Of a stretch of DNA of 64,000 nt, positions 54,153-63,434 are shown piece after piece. The notes under the pieces were generated by a model, which did no database searches, was not told the DNA's origin, and saw only the letters and a list, made by a program, of their open reading frames with translations. Positions within the stretch are counted from its first letter, which is position 1. The number at the start of each line of letters is the position of its first letter. Both the position numbers and the translations under genes were made by a program. The DNA comes from Hyphomonas atlantica corrig. (lineage in GTDB: Bacteria; Pseudomonadota; Alphaproteobacteria; Caulobacterales; Hyphomonadaceae): positions 42,720-106,719 of the forward strand of contig NZ_AWFH01000004.1 of the NCBI RefSeq assembly GCF_000682715.1, in the 5' to 3' direction.

Positions 54153-55466
54153 ATGAAATGGTGGTTTGGCATTGATCTCTGGAAACGCGTGATCGCAGGG
54201 CTCGTGCTCGGCGCCGCGGTTGGCCTCGGCCTTCGCTATGGCCTCGGCCCTGAAGCCGCCAGCGACAATGTCACCGCCTGGGCCAAGCCAATCGGTGACG
54301 CGTTCATCAATCTGATCAAGATGCTGGTCGTGCCGCTGATCTTCACGACGCTCCTGTCCGGCGTGCTTGCCATGGGGGATCCGAAGAAGCTGGGCAGCCT
54401 CGGCGGACGCGCCCTGCTCATGTATATGGGGACCACGATCGTTGCAGTGAGTTTCGGCCTCCTCATGGGGACGCTGATCCAGCCCGGCGCAGGTTTTGAT
54501 CTGTCCATCGCCTCGGCCTCCGATATCGCAGAAGCCAAGGCACGCCTTGATGCCAACCCGCAGCCGGGCAGCGTCGGCGAGCAATTGATAAACACACTGC
54601 TCTCCATCATCCCGACCAATCCGGTCGCTGCGCTGACGAATGGCGACGTGCTGCAAATCATCTTCTTCGCAATCATGCTGGGGATTGGCATCCTGATGAC
54701 GGGCGAGGCCGGCAAGCCACTCGCCAATGTCATCAATAGCGCCGCTGAAGCCGTCATGAAGCTAACGCTGATCGTCATGGAAACCGCGCCATTTGGGGTT
54801 TTCGCCCTGATGGCTTGGGTACTCGGCGAGCGCGGCCTGGATATTCTCGTCTTCCTCGGCAAGCTGACCCTGACGCATTATCTCGCCTGCATCCTGCACA
54901 TTCTGATCACATATGGCCTGATCGTGCGCGGCGGCTTGCGCCTGCCACTTATCCCCTTCTTCCGCGGCGCCGTGGACGCGCAGGCCGTGGCCTTCTCGAC
55001 GTCATCGTCAAACGCCACACTGCCCATGACGATCTCCTGCGCGCGGGAAAACCTCGGCATTGGCAAGCCGGTTGCCTCCTCGGTCCTGCCGCTGGGCGCG
55101 ACCATTAATATGGACGGCACAGCGCTCTATCAGGGTGTCATCGCCCTGTTCGCCGCGCAGGCCATGGGCACGCCCATGACGGCCGGCATGTATCTGACCA
55201 TCATTCTGATGGCGACGCTGGTTTCCATCGGCACGGCAGGCATTCCATCTGTCAGCCTGTTCCTCGCCGCAACGACACTCAGCGTCATCGGCGCAACGCC
55301 GGAACAGATTGTCGTTGTCATTGCTGTTCTCTTCCCGTTTGACCGCATCCTGGACATGATGCGCACGGTGACCAATGTGACCGGAGACCTGACAGTCGCC
55401 ACGGCGGTGGCGAAATGGGAAGGCGAGCTGGATGAAGAGATCTTCCGCGCCCGCGACCCGGTCTGA
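54153..55466 (+). CDS. Dicarboxylate/amino acid:cation symporter (DAACS family)
   Basis: A 437-residue membrane transporter of the GltP/DctA group that imports dicarboxylates or glutamate with protons or sodium. AGGAGG lies 8 nt before the ATG. Diagnostic blocks are PLIFTTLLSGV, the serine-rich re-entrant loop SSSNATLPMTI, and NMDGTALYQGVIALF with the substrate/cation-binding NMDGT. Length and helix count fit. Substrate is not determined. Confidence 0.93.
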   Translation: MKWWFGIDLWKRVIAGLVLGAAVGLGLRYGLGPEAASDNVTAWAKPIGDAFINLIKMLVVPLIFTTLLSGVLAMGDPKKLGSLGGRALLMYMGTTIVAVSFGLLMGTLIQPGAGFDLSIASASDIAEAKARLDANPQPGSVGEQLINTLLSIIPTNPVAALTNGDVLQIIFFAIMLGIGILMTGEAGKPLANVINSAAEAVMKLTLIVMETAPFGVFALMAWVLGERGLDILVFLGKLTLTHYLACILHILITYGLIVRGGLRLPLIPFFRGAVDAQAVAFSTSSSNATLPMTISCARENLGIGKPVASSVLPLGATINMDGTALYQGVIALFAAQAMGTPMTAGMYLTIILMATLVSIGTAGIPSVSLFLAATTLSVIGATPEQIVVVIAVLFPFDRILDMMRTVTNVTGDLTVATAVAKWEGELDEEIFRARDPV

Positions 55467-55568
55467 TCTGTTTATTCACGTCAAACTGATATTTCTCGCG
55501 GCTTGGTCATTTTCAGTTCAACAAACGATTGTTACCCCTAACCCATGTTAAGCCAAATGGAGGTGGGA

Positions 55569-56210
55569 ATGGCTGGTATCAATCTTTTCGACATGCTGAC
55601 GCAAACCAATAATGGCGCTGCGGTGCAGCAAGTGGGTCAGCAAACAGGGCTGCAGCCGGACATGGCGCAAGCAGCGATCAAGGCACTGTTGCCAGCGATT
55701 GCCGGCGGTCTTCAGCGCAATGTGCAACAGCCCGGCGGCCTGCAATCCTTGCTCGGCGCGCTGCAAAATGGCCAGCACGAGCAGTATCTCGACCGGCCCG
55801 AAACGCTCGGCACGGCAGACTCCATCGCGGACGGAAATGCCATTCTCGGCCATTTGCTCGGTTCCAAGGATACAAGCCGCGCCGTCGCGGCCCAGGCCGC
55901 CCAGAAAACCGGGCTCAGCGAGCAGGTCCTGAAATCCATCCTGCCAATGGTGGCGTCGATGGCGATGGCCTCCCTGTCGAAACAGACCAAACAGTCAGAC
56001 CTCGGCGGCGCCTTGGCGGGCATGCTCAGCGGCCAGCAGCCACAGCCCGGCCAGTCCGGTCTGGGTGGCATGCTGGGCGGACTTCTGGGTGGCGGCTCGA
56101 AAGCCCCATCGCAGTCCGGCGCGGTGGGCATGCTTGGCGGGCTGCTTGATGCCGATGGCGACGGCAACGCAATGGACGACATTTTCCAGATGGTGATGAA
56201 CCGCCAATAG
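55569..56210 (+). CDS. DUF937 protein
   Basis: A 213-residue protein. GGAGG is 5 nt before the ATG at 55569, so the earlier in-frame ATG at 55545 is rejected. The N-terminal 140 residues are helical with the YidB/DUF937 pattern (AAVQQVGQQTGLQPDMAQAAIKALLPAIAGGLQ, NAILGHLLGSKDTSRAVAAQAAQKTGL). The C-terminal part is Gly-rich (GLGGMLGGLLGGGS twice, then GMLGGLLDADGDGNAMDDIF). Function unknown. Confidence 0.85.
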   Translation: MAGINLFDMLTQTNNGAAVQQVGQQTGLQPDMAQAAIKALLPAIAGGLQRNVQQPGGLQSLLGALQNGQHEQYLDRPETLGTADSIADGNAILGHLLGSKDTSRAVAAQAAQKTGLSEQVLKSILPMVASMAMASLSKQTKQSDLGGALAGMLSGQQPQPGQSGLGGMLGGLLGGGSKAPSQSGAVGMLGGLLDADGDGNAMDDIFQMVMNRQ

Positions 56211-56247
56211 ACTTGGAACCGGGCATGGCATGGGGCATTGAACCCCC

Positions 56248-56982
56248 ATGCATGTATCCCGAACACAATGGCTGTGCGCCGGTCTCAGCCTGATCCTGTT
56301 TGCCGGTCTCGCCTTGGGCGAGGCCGGTCTCTGGCCTCTCGACGCATTTGATCGCGCCATAACAGATGCCATTCCCGCCCTGCGCAGCGAGGTTCTGAAC
56401 CTCTTGATGCTGGCGGTTACGGCGCTCGGCGACAGCCGCTTCCTCATCTTTGTCAGCGTCGTCACGATTGGCGCGCTCCTCATCGCGAAGGCCTGGCGCG
56501 AGGCGATCCTGTTCGGCGTCACATTCTCGCTGATGCCCCTCATCGTGAAAGTGCTGAAAGTCACGATCGCCCGTCCCCGCCCGACCGTGGACCTCTATGG
56601 CGGCGTTGAATCCTTCAGCTTTCCCAGCGGGCACGCGACGAACTCCGCCCTCATCTATGGCGCGCTGGCCCTGCTCTCCCTCGCTGTCTTCCGCAAGCTG
56701 CCCGGTCGGCTGATCGCTGCGGCGTTTGCACTCCTCGCCATCATGATCGCCCTGTCCCGCGTCTATCTCGGCGCACATTGGCCAAGCGACACGCTGGCCG
56801 GCCTTGGCCTTGCGGGGCTGATGCTGACGATCATTTCTATCCGGCATGAGGAGGCCCGCCTGCCCGATGCGGCAAAGTTCGTGCCGTTTGTCCTCATCCT
56901 GATCACCGCGGCCTTCCCGCTCTACCTGTTGGTTGCCCTTCCCGAAGCACGCGATCTCTACACAGCCCTTCACAGTGAATAG
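56248..56982 (+). CDS. PAP2-family membrane phosphatase
   Basis: A 244-residue protein with about six helices and the three-part phosphatase motif: KVTIARPRP (motif 1, KxxxxxxRP), FPSGHATN (motif 2, PSGH), and SRVYLGAHWPSDTLAG (motif 3, SRxxxxxHxxxD). It probably acts on lipid phosphates such as undecaprenyl pyrophosphate or phosphatidylglycerol phosphate in the inner membrane. Confidence 0.92.
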   Translation: MHVSRTQWLCAGLSLILFAGLALGEAGLWPLDAFDRAITDAIPALRSEVLNLLMLAVTALGDSRFLIFVSVVTIGALLIAKAWREAILFGVTFSLMPLIVKVLKVTIARPRPTVDLYGGVESFSFPSGHATNSALIYGALALLSLAVFRKLPGRLIAAAFALLAIMIALSRVYLGAHWPSDTLAGLGLAGLMLTIISIRHEEARLPDAAKFVPFVLILITAAFPLYLLVALPEARDLYTALHSE

Positions 56983-57020
56983 GCTCGCCCCGGACCGGCA
57001 TTCAGGCTAAGCGAGCCGGA

Positions 57021-58325
57021 ATGCTGACCCGCGGAAAAGTCTTCTCCCTCGCCGTGCCGATCATCCTGGCGCAGGCCGCGACCGCCACGACGGGCGTGGT
57101 CGACACCGCCATCATGGGCCGGTTCGGAGACAAGGCAGACCTCGCAGCCGTCGCAATCGCGGCGGTGGCCTATAGTTTCATCTATTGGGGCTTCGGCTTC
57201 TTGCGGATGTCCACGACCGGCCTCACGGCGCAAGCCAATGGTCAGGGCGATACGGCAGAATCGCGCGCGATCCTGCTGCGCGCCCTGATGCTGGGCGGCG
57301 CCATCGGCCTGGCTTTGGTGTTGCTTTCCCCCCTGCTGAAAATCGGCACTTTCGCCGCCTTTGAAGGCACGGAAACGGTCGAATCGCTCGCCAAAGGCTA
57401 CTTTGATGCGCGCATCTGGGGGGCGCCCGCCTACCTCATGGGCCTTGCCGTTACTGGCTGGATGCTCGGCACGGGCAAGACCGGACAGATGCTCGCCTTC
57501 CAGATTGTCCTTAATGGCGTGAATGCCGGGCTGGATGCATGGTTCGTGGCCGGATTGGACAGGGGCCCGGCAGGCATCGGCGCAGGCACCGCTATCGCCG
57601 AATGGATATCGCTCGGCTTCGGTCTCATTCTGGTCGCGCCCGCCTTTCGCGGCCATGCTCGCCTGATCGACCGGGCGAAACTCACCGAACTGTTCGCGGC
57701 CAATCGCGACATCATGATCCGCACACTGGCCCTCGTCTTCTGTTTTGCCTGGTTCGTCCGGTCCGGCACGCTGATTTCCACCGCAATTACTGCTGGCAAT
57801 GAAGTCCTGCTGCAATTCATCACCGTTGCGGCCTTCGTGCTCGACGGGTTTGCCTTTGTCGCGGAAAAGGAAGCCGGCGAAGCCTATGGCGCACGGGATG
57901 GCAAACGGCTCACTCGCGCCATGCGGCTGACAACAGAATTCGCCCTCATCGCTGGCGCGGCGATCTCTCTGCTCTACTTCTTCGGCGGCGGCTGGGTATT
58001 GCAAACCTTCATCCGCGATCCGGAAGCGCAGGCCGCCGCACTGGCCTACCTTCCCTGGTGCGCGGCCGTACCATTTCTCGGCATTGCCGCCTGGCAGCTC
58101 GACGGATTATTCCTTGGCACGACGCAAGGCCGCGCCCTGCGCAATGCGGGCGTCATCTCTGCGGCGTTCTATCTGTTTGCAGACCTGTTGCTGCGCCCGG
58201 CCTATGGCAATACCGGCGTCTGGGGCGCGTTCCTGCTGATGTATGTGTTCCGCGCTGCGGCACTGGGCATCTATGTGCCCGGCCTGTTCAAAGGTCTTTC
58301 CCGACCGCCTCAGCCAGAGACTTGA
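57021..58325 (+). CDS. MATE-family efflux transporter
   Basis: A 434-residue transporter with twelve predicted helices in two bundles. It begins FSLAVPIILAQAATATTGVVDTAIMGRFGDKADLAAVAIA, the MATE/DinF pattern, and has the second-half equivalents EVLLQFITVAAFVLDGFAFVAEKEAGEAYGARDG and FLGTTQGRALRNAGVIS. DinF-like members export drugs or metabolites with sodium or protons. Its last 38 bases overlap the end of convergent pyrD. Confidence 0.92.
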   Translation: MLTRGKVFSLAVPIILAQAATATTGVVDTAIMGRFGDKADLAAVAIAAVAYSFIYWGFGFLRMSTTGLTAQANGQGDTAESRAILLRALMLGGAIGLALVLLSPLLKIGTFAAFEGTETVESLAKGYFDARIWGAPAYLMGLAVTGWMLGTGKTGQMLAFQIVLNGVNAGLDAWFVAGLDRGPAGIGAGTAIAEWISLGFGLILVAPAFRGHARLIDRAKLTELFAANRDIMIRTLALVFCFAWFVRSGTLISTAITAGNEVLLQFITVAAFVLDGFAFVAEKEAGEAYGARDGKRLTRAMRLTTEFALIAGAAISLLYFFGGGWVLQTFIRDPEAQAAALAYLPWCAAVPFLGIAAWQLDGLFLGTTQGRALRNAGVISAAFYLFADLLLRPAYGNTGVWGAFLLMYVFRAAALGIYVPGLFKGLSRPPQPET

Positions 58326-59340
58326 ACCCGTCAGCCTGCAACAGACGGACAAGATCCTTGTTGATCTGCTCGGCAAGCCCCGGCCCTTCATAGACCATCG
58401 CGGAATAGAACTGTACCGCGTGCGCGCCTGCCCGGATCTTGCGATAAGCATCCGCCCCACTCGCAATGCCCCCTGCCCCGATCAGATCGAATGCGCCAGT
58501 CAATTCGCGCGCAAATGCCGCCAATACATCTGTAGACGGATCCATCAAGGGCGCGCCCGACAGGCCGCCAGCCTGGTCCTTGTCAGCGCATTGCAAGCTT
58601 TCAGGCCGCGCTAGCGTCGTGTTGGAAACAATCAGGCCTGACAACCATGCGCCAGGGCCACGCACCACACCGCAAATATCCGCAATCGCCTCAGCATCCA
58701 GATCCGGCGCAACCTTCAGAAACACCGGCTTGCCATTGCGCTCCGCCGCGCCGCACGCTGTCAGCAGTGCCTCAAGCGACGCCTTGTCCTGAAGCCCGCG
58801 CAGGCCGGGCGTGTTCGGCGACGAAATATTAATCGTGATATAATCCGCATGGGGCGCAACTGCCTCGACACCCCTCACATAATCCGCAACACGATCTTCG
58901 CTATCCTTGTTTGCCCCAACATTCGCGCCAAGCGGCACAGACCCGGTATAGGCCTGCAAGTTCGACACGAAATTGTCGAGCCCTTCATTGTTGAAGCCCA
59001 TCCGGTTGATCACGGCCCTGTCTTCCGTCAGGCGGAACAGCCGCGGTTTCGGATTGCCCGGCTGAGGACGCGGCGTCACTGTTCCGCACTCCACAAAACC
59101 GAAGCCATATTTCGACATCGCCGTTGGCACATCGCAATTCTTGTCAAACCCGGCGGCCAGTCCAACCGGGCTGTTCAGCGACAGGCCGGATTTCGGCAGC
59201 GTAACGGCCAGCGTCGCATGCGCCTCCGGCGGGTTGATCGGTACGCCCAGCCGCGCCTTCAGCAGGCGGATCGTGGCGGTATGCGCGGCTTCAGGTGGCA
59301 ACAACTTGATGGCGGCAACGCCAAGATCAGTCAGGCTCAT
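58288..59340 (-). CDS. pyrD: Quinone-dependent dihydroorotate dehydrogenase (class 2)
   Basis: A 350-residue membrane-associated FMN enzyme of pyrimidine synthesis, passing electrons to ubiquinone. The N-terminal helix pair (LGVAAIKLLPPEAAHTATIRLLK) marks class 2. NSPVGLAAGFDKNCDVP, NRMGFNNEG, the catalytic Ser region INISSPNTPGLRGLQ, and LIGAGGIASGADAYRKI are intact. GAGGAA precedes the ATG. It overlaps DUF952 by 14 nt upstream and the MATE gene by 38 nt at the end. Confidence 0.96.
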   Translation of the reverse strand: MSLTDLGVAAIKLLPPEAAHTATIRLLKARLGVPINPPEAHATLAVTLPKSGLSLNSPVGLAAGFDKNCDVPTAMSKYGFGFVECGTVTPRPQPGNPKPRLFRLTEDRAVINRMGFNNEGLDNFVSNLQAYTGSVPLGANVGANKDSEDRVADYVRGVEAVAPHADYITINISSPNTPGLRGLQDKASLEALLTACGAAERNGKPVFLKVAPDLDAEAIADICGVVRGPGAWLSGLIVSNTTLARPESLQCADKDQAGGLSGAPLMDPSTDVLAAFARELTGAFDLIGAGGIASGADAYRKIRAGAHAVQFYSAMVYEGPGLAEQINKDLVRLLQADGFKSLAEAVGKDL

Positions 59341-59692
59341 GATTCAATTCCTCTGGCATCACCGGCGCTCCATCCGCCCCACAGGCCAGGCGCCAGACCG
59401 CATCGGCCTTCGCGATTTGAAGGCGTGTATACAGGTGCGGGAACAATTGTCCGCCCCGGCTCGTTTCCCATTTGAGCGGTGGTAGCCGGTCAACTGGAAA
59501 GCGGACAAGCCGCACATTCTGAAGACCGGAAAAATATTTTGCCGCCGTCTCGCCTACCTGTTTCACCGTGGAAAGATGGACATAGCCATCCTCCCGGTCG
59601 AGCGGCACATCGGTCACACCGCTGGCCTCAGCGGCACGCCACTGGTCGTCGGTCAGAAGCTTGTAGACATATGCGTCATCCATACGCGCCAT
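59327..59692 (-). CDS. DUF952 protein
   Basis: A 121-residue protein with the DUF952 pattern: VYKLLTDDQWRAAEASGVTDVPLDREDGYVHLSTVKQVGETAAKYF and VDRLPPLKWETSRGGQLFPHLYTRL. These small proteins resemble glutathione-S-transferase-unrelated alpha/beta folds with no fixed role. The end overlaps pyrD, so they are probably co-translated. Confidence 0.88.
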   Translation of the reverse strand: MARMDDAYVYKLLTDDQWRAAEASGVTDVPLDREDGYVHLSTVKQVGETAAKYFSGLQNVRLVRFPVDRLPPLKWETSRGGQLFPHLYTRLQIAKADAVWRLACGADGAPVMPEELNHEPD

Positions 59693-59757
59693 TCAGCAGG
59701 CTTTGACGCCGGGCGCAATATCGGGTCACTGTTGGAAAGGAATTGGGGACACACATC

Positions 59758-60183
59758 ATGCCAACCCACATTACTCAGGAAGAAGCCGAAACCCTCCACC
59801 TGCCTGATGGCCAGACCGTGGCAGAGGCGATTGCCGGGTTTGACCGCTTTTCAGACCTGATGGACACGCGCTTCAGGATTGCCGGCGTTCCGTTCGGGCT
59901 CGACTCCGTGCTCGGCCTCGTGCCTGTGGCGGGCGATGCGGTCACCGGTGTCGCGGGCCTTTATGCCCTCGGCACAGCGGCGCGCCACAAACTGCCCATC
60001 ACGGCGCATATTCACATCGTCTGGAATCTGGTCTTCGACACGCTGCTTGGGTCGGTCCCTCTGGCGGGGGATGTCTTCGACTTCTTCTTCCGGTCCCACC
60101 GCAAGAATTTCCGCGTAGTCGAGAAACACCTCGTCAAACGCGCGCGGCGCCATCAGAAGAAAATGGCCAGGGCAAACGCCTAG
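59758..60183 (+). CDS. DUF4112 membrane protein
   Basis: A 141-residue protein. The DUF4112 core (about 25-115) has FSDLMDTRFRIAGVPFGLDSVLGLVPVAGDAVTGVAGLYALGTA and WNLVFDTLLGSVPLAGDVFDFFFRSHRKNF, giving two membrane helices joined by a short loop and a basic tail. Function unknown. The ATG at 59758 fits better than one at 59743. The stop shares four bases with the convergent coiled-coil gene. Confidence 0.88.
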   Translation: MPTHITQEEAETLHLPDGQTVAEAIAGFDRFSDLMDTRFRIAGVPFGLDSVLGLVPVAGDAVTGVAGLYALGTAARHKLPITAHIHIVWNLVFDTLLGSVPLAGDVFDFFFRSHRKNFRVVEKHLVKRARRHQKKMARANA

Positions 60184-62009
60184 ATGCTGGAATCGGCCTT
60201 GTCGCTGGCGCGCGAGATCAACCATTCGCCCTTGCCGGATTCGCAGGCGGCAAACCGGCCACGCTCCTTGCCCGGAATGACATAGGAAATATCCCGGCAG
60301 GTCAGCATCACGCTGCGCTCGACTTGAGCCGATACCGTGCGCTGCACCGCGCTATACTCGCTCACCGAATAGTTCACGGTCTTCAAGACAGGGCGGCTCG
60401 CTTCGCGCATCGTCGTCTGCTCGACCATGATCTGAACCACGCCGCCATTCGGCAAGGCCAGCTCGCGGGTCTCGCCATCCTGCGCCGTATTCACGATCGA
60501 CAGGAAATCTGCCTGCAAGGTTGCCAGAAGATCATCGGCAAGGGGCGCGTCACTGGTGCGCTGGATGCGCTCCGCCATGAAGGCCTCGACATTTTGCGAC
60601 GCCTGCTGGACCGGAACCGGCTTCTTGAAGGTGCGCACATGGGCCGCGTTCGGCTTCAGCGCCGCTGGCGCAGTGCGCTGAACCGGCGTCTGCGCCACGA
60701 GAACGAGTGGCTTTGAGGGCTTCAGGGACGCGGTCGTTGGCATCGGGCCTGTATAGGCGGCCCAGTTCGACACGGGCGCAGCGGCCTTGGCTGGCGCTTT
60801 CCGGACGAGCGGCTTCACGGTTGGCAAGGGCGGCGTCAATGGCTCGGCAGACAGGCTCACCGCGCTCGCCATCGAAACATACTGCACTTCGCCGCGCAGA
60901 GCCTGTACTTCAGCCGCCGCGATCCGGCGCGCTTCAGCCATACGGTCGGCCTCCAGATTGGCAAGGCGCATGGCTTCCCGCTCAGCCTGGGCCAGTCGGC
61001 GGGCTTCCAGCTCGGCGAGACGGGTTGCCTCGGCGCGGGCTGCGGCCTCGCGTTCCGCTTCCAGCTCGGCCTGACGGATCGCTTCCATCCGCGCGACACG
61101 GGCAGCCTCTTCCTCAGCCAGACGCCGCTTTTGGACCTCTGCATCGGCCAGGCGTGTCGCTTCCGCCAAGCGGGCGAGGCGTTGCTCTTCCGCCAGTTGC
61201 TGAGCCTCGACCTCGGCAATCGCGGCAGCGGCGCGGCGCTCTGCCTCCGCAGAAGCGGCGGCGTCTGCAGCGCGCTGGGCCTCGACATGCTTTTCGTTGC
61301 GCGCGGCAATGTCGAACGCGATCGCCTTGTAATCAAACCACGGCTTGGTCGCCATGCCTGCCGGTTCGGACGCCGTTGCCATCGCCAGCGCAGATGCCTG
61401 GCTGGAGGTAATCCGCTGACTGGTCACCGCCTCAAGCGCCGCGCGCATTTCTGCTGCGTCGCCCTCTTCGTCGCCATCGCTGCCGCTCGTATCGGTCAGC
61501 GCATTGTCCGCCGCCATGAAGGACAGGCTGGCAAAGCCGAGCACGGCAAGGCTCGCAAAGGCGAGCTGTGAAAGCTTGGATAAACGCGCGCTCATGCCAG
61601 AGGCATCATCACCGTCACCGCCGCCCAGCGTCAGCCCATTGGACAGGGTGATCGCCGGCAGGGCCCCGCTCATGGAAGACATGGCCCGCGCCATCAGCGG
61701 CGTGCGCTCTGCCAGCGGCTCCACCCCTGCCCCGATCGGGCGTTTTGGCCGCGGAGCCCGCACAGGCTGTGCCCGGCGACGCGCCACATCCCGCGCAACA
61801 TTCGGATGATGCACACCAGAGGCAATGGCCAGCGTTGACTGGGGCCGCACCGCCCGGCGCGCTTCCAGCCGGTCGCGGAACGATACTTCATTCACGGCCG
61901 GGCGCGAGGCGTCGGCGCGGTCATGAACCGTGTCCAGAACGGCACGGCGGAGGCTTTCGGGAAGGATTGCAACAGGCTCGCGCCTATCTGTCAGGTGCAT
62001 ATCAAGCAT
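60180..62009 (-). CDS. Large TolA-like coiled-coil membrane protein
   Basis: A 609-residue protein I do not recognise as a named family. Residues 1-145 are basic and Pro/Arg-rich and likely cytoplasmic. One membrane helix lies at about 146-166 (LSQLAFASLAVLGFASLSFMA). A long Ala/Glu/Arg-rich coiled coil runs about 236-372 with repeats such as EATRLA and ELEARRLA. A Pro/Lys/Ala-rich linker leads to a C-terminal domain (about 480-609) ending in two Cys (TCRDISYVIPGK, FAACESGKGEWLIS). This is the layout of TolA/IncB-like envelope-spanning proteins. The ATG at 62009 or 62000 is used. It is divergent from argG. Confidence 0.8.
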   Translation of the reverse strand: MLDMHLTDRREPVAILPESLRRAVLDTVHDRADASRPAVNEVSFRDRLEARRAVRPQSTLAIASGVHHPNVARDVARRRAQPVRAPRPKRPIGAGVEPLAERTPLMARAMSSMSGALPAITLSNGLTLGGGDGDDASGMSARLSKLSQLAFASLAVLGFASLSFMAADNALTDTSGSDGDEEGDAAEMRAALEAVTSQRITSSQASALAMATASEPAGMATKPWFDYKAIAFDIAARNEKHVEAQRAADAAASAEAERRAAAAIAEVEAQQLAEEQRLARLAEATRLADAEVQKRRLAEEEAARVARMEAIRQAELEAEREAAARAEATRLAELEARRLAQAEREAMRLANLEADRMAEARRIAAAEVQALRGEVQYVSMASAVSLSAEPLTPPLPTVKPLVRKAPAKAAAPVSNWAAYTGPMPTTASLKPSKPLVLVAQTPVQRTAPAALKPNAAHVRTFKKPVPVQQASQNVEAFMAERIQRTSDAPLADDLLATLQADFLSIVNTAQDGETRELALPNGGVVQIMVEQTTMREASRPVLKTVNYSVSEYSAVQRTVSAQVERSVMLTCRDISYVIPGKERGRFAACESGKGEWLISRASDKADSSI

Positions 62010-62043
62010 GACCCTATCTAACCCCCAGCTGCCTACCTTATCC

Positions 62044-62069
62044 TTAACGCGGCCAGTATATCGCGTTAA
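62044..62069. promoter_or_regulatory. Palindrome in the region divergent from argG
   Basis: TTAACGCG (62044-62051) and CGCGTTAA (62062-62069) form a perfect 8-bp inverted repeat with a 10-nt AT-rich centre. It lies 35 nt before the coiled-coil gene start and 129 nt before argG. It could be an operator; no known regulator site was matched. Confidence 0.4.
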
Positions 62070-62197
62070 CCACGTGCAAACTATCCCTTCCGCGAAGACT
62101 CTTGTTGGATTCTGGTCCACTGCCCCGCTTGTCAGCGCGGGCATTCACTCCTATTGCATCCCCGCAACCACCGCGCCCCCATAGAAGGTACAAAGAC

Positions 62198-63433
62198 ATG
62201 TCCGTTTCCGCTCCGAAAAAAGTCGTACTCGCCTATTCCGGCGGACTGGACACGTCGATCATCCTGAAATGGCTACAGACGGAATTCGGCGCCGAAGTCG
62301 TCACCTTCACCGCAGATCTCGGACAGGGCGAAGAGCTTGAGCCCGCCCGCGCCAAGGCGCTCGCCGCCGGGGTGAAGCCGGAAAACATTTTCATCGAAGA
62401 CGTGCGCGAGGAATTCGTCCGCGACTTCGTCTTCCCCATGTTCCGTGCCAACGCCGTCTATGAAGGCGTCTACCTGCTCGGCACCTCAATTGCCCGCCCG
62501 CTGATCTCCAAGCGCCAGATCGAGATTGCCGACATGGTCGGCGCTGACGCCGTCTGTCATGGCGCAACCGGCAAGGGCAATGACCAGGTCCGCTTCGAGC
62601 TTGGCTATTACGGCCTGAACCCCGACATCAAAGTCATCGCCCCGTGGCGCGACTGGAGTTTCAAATCCCGCACAGATCTGCTCGCTTTCGCTGAGCAGCA
62701 CGGCATCGAGATCACCAAGGACAAGCGCGGCGAGGCCCCCTTCTCCGTCGACGCGAACCTGCTGCACTCCTCCTCCGAAGGCAAAGTGCTGGAAGACCCG
62801 GCAGAGCCCGCGCCGGAATTCGTCCATATGCGGACGATCAGCCCGGAAGACGCCCCGGACGAGCCCGAGACCATCACCATCGGCTTCGAGCGCGGCGACG
62901 CCATCGCGATCAATGGCGAGGAAATGTCCCCCGCCACGCTGCTCACCGCGCTGAACGCCTATGGCAAGAAGCACGGTATTGGCCGGCTCGACCTCCTCGA
63001 AAACCGCTTTGTCGGCATGAAGTCCCGCGGCATCTATGAAACGCCCGGCGGCACCATCCTTCTGACGGCGCATCGCGGCATCGAACAGGCCACGCTCGAC
63101 AAGGGCGCCGCCCATTTGAAAGACGAGCTGATGCCGCGCTATGCAGAGCTGATCTATAATGGCTTCTGGTGGAGCCCGGAGCGTGAAATGCTGCAGGCCG
63201 CCATCGACCATTCCCAGCGCTGGGTGACCGGCGAAGTCACGCTGAAACTCTATAAGGGCCAAGCCTACCTCACCGGCCGCTCCAGCCCCTATTCTCTGTA
63301 CCGGGAAGACATCGTCACCTTCGAAGACGACCACGGCGCCTATGACCAGAAAGACGCCGAAGGCTTCATCAAGCTGAACGCCCTGCGCCTGCGCCTGCTG
63401 GCCGGTCGCGATCGGAAGTTCGGGAAGAACTGA
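62198..63433 (+). CDS. argG: Argininosuccinate synthase
   Basis: A 411-residue ligase of arginine synthesis joining citrulline and aspartate with ATP. The P-loop-like site is [16 protein letters not shown] near the N-terminus; later blocks are [27 protein letters not shown] and [20 protein letters not shown] precedes the ATG at 62198. The start is the MSVSAPKK form; an earlier start at 62102 lies in the intergenic region. It is followed at once by the HEPN-like gene. Confidence 0.97.
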   Translation: MSVSAPKKVVLAYSGGLDTSIILKWLQTEFGAEVVTFTADLGQGEELEPARAKALAAGVKPENIFIEDVREEFVRDFVFPMFRANAVYEGVYLLGTSIARPLISKRQIEIADMVGADAVCHGATGKGNDQVRFELGYYGLNPDIKVIAPWRDWSFKSRTDLLAFAEQHGIEITKDKRGEAPFSVDANLLHSSSEGKVLEDPAEPAPEFVHMRTISPEDAPDEPETITIGFERGDAIAINGEEMSPATLLTALNAYGKKHGIGRLDLLENRFVGMKSRGIYETPGGTILLTAHRGIEQATLDKGAAHLKDELMPRYAELIYNGFWWSPEREMLQAAIDHSQRWVTGEVTLKLYKGQAYLTGRSSPYSLYREDIVTFEDDHGAYDQKDAEGFIKLNALRLRLLAGRDRKFGKN

Positions 63434-63434
63434 T

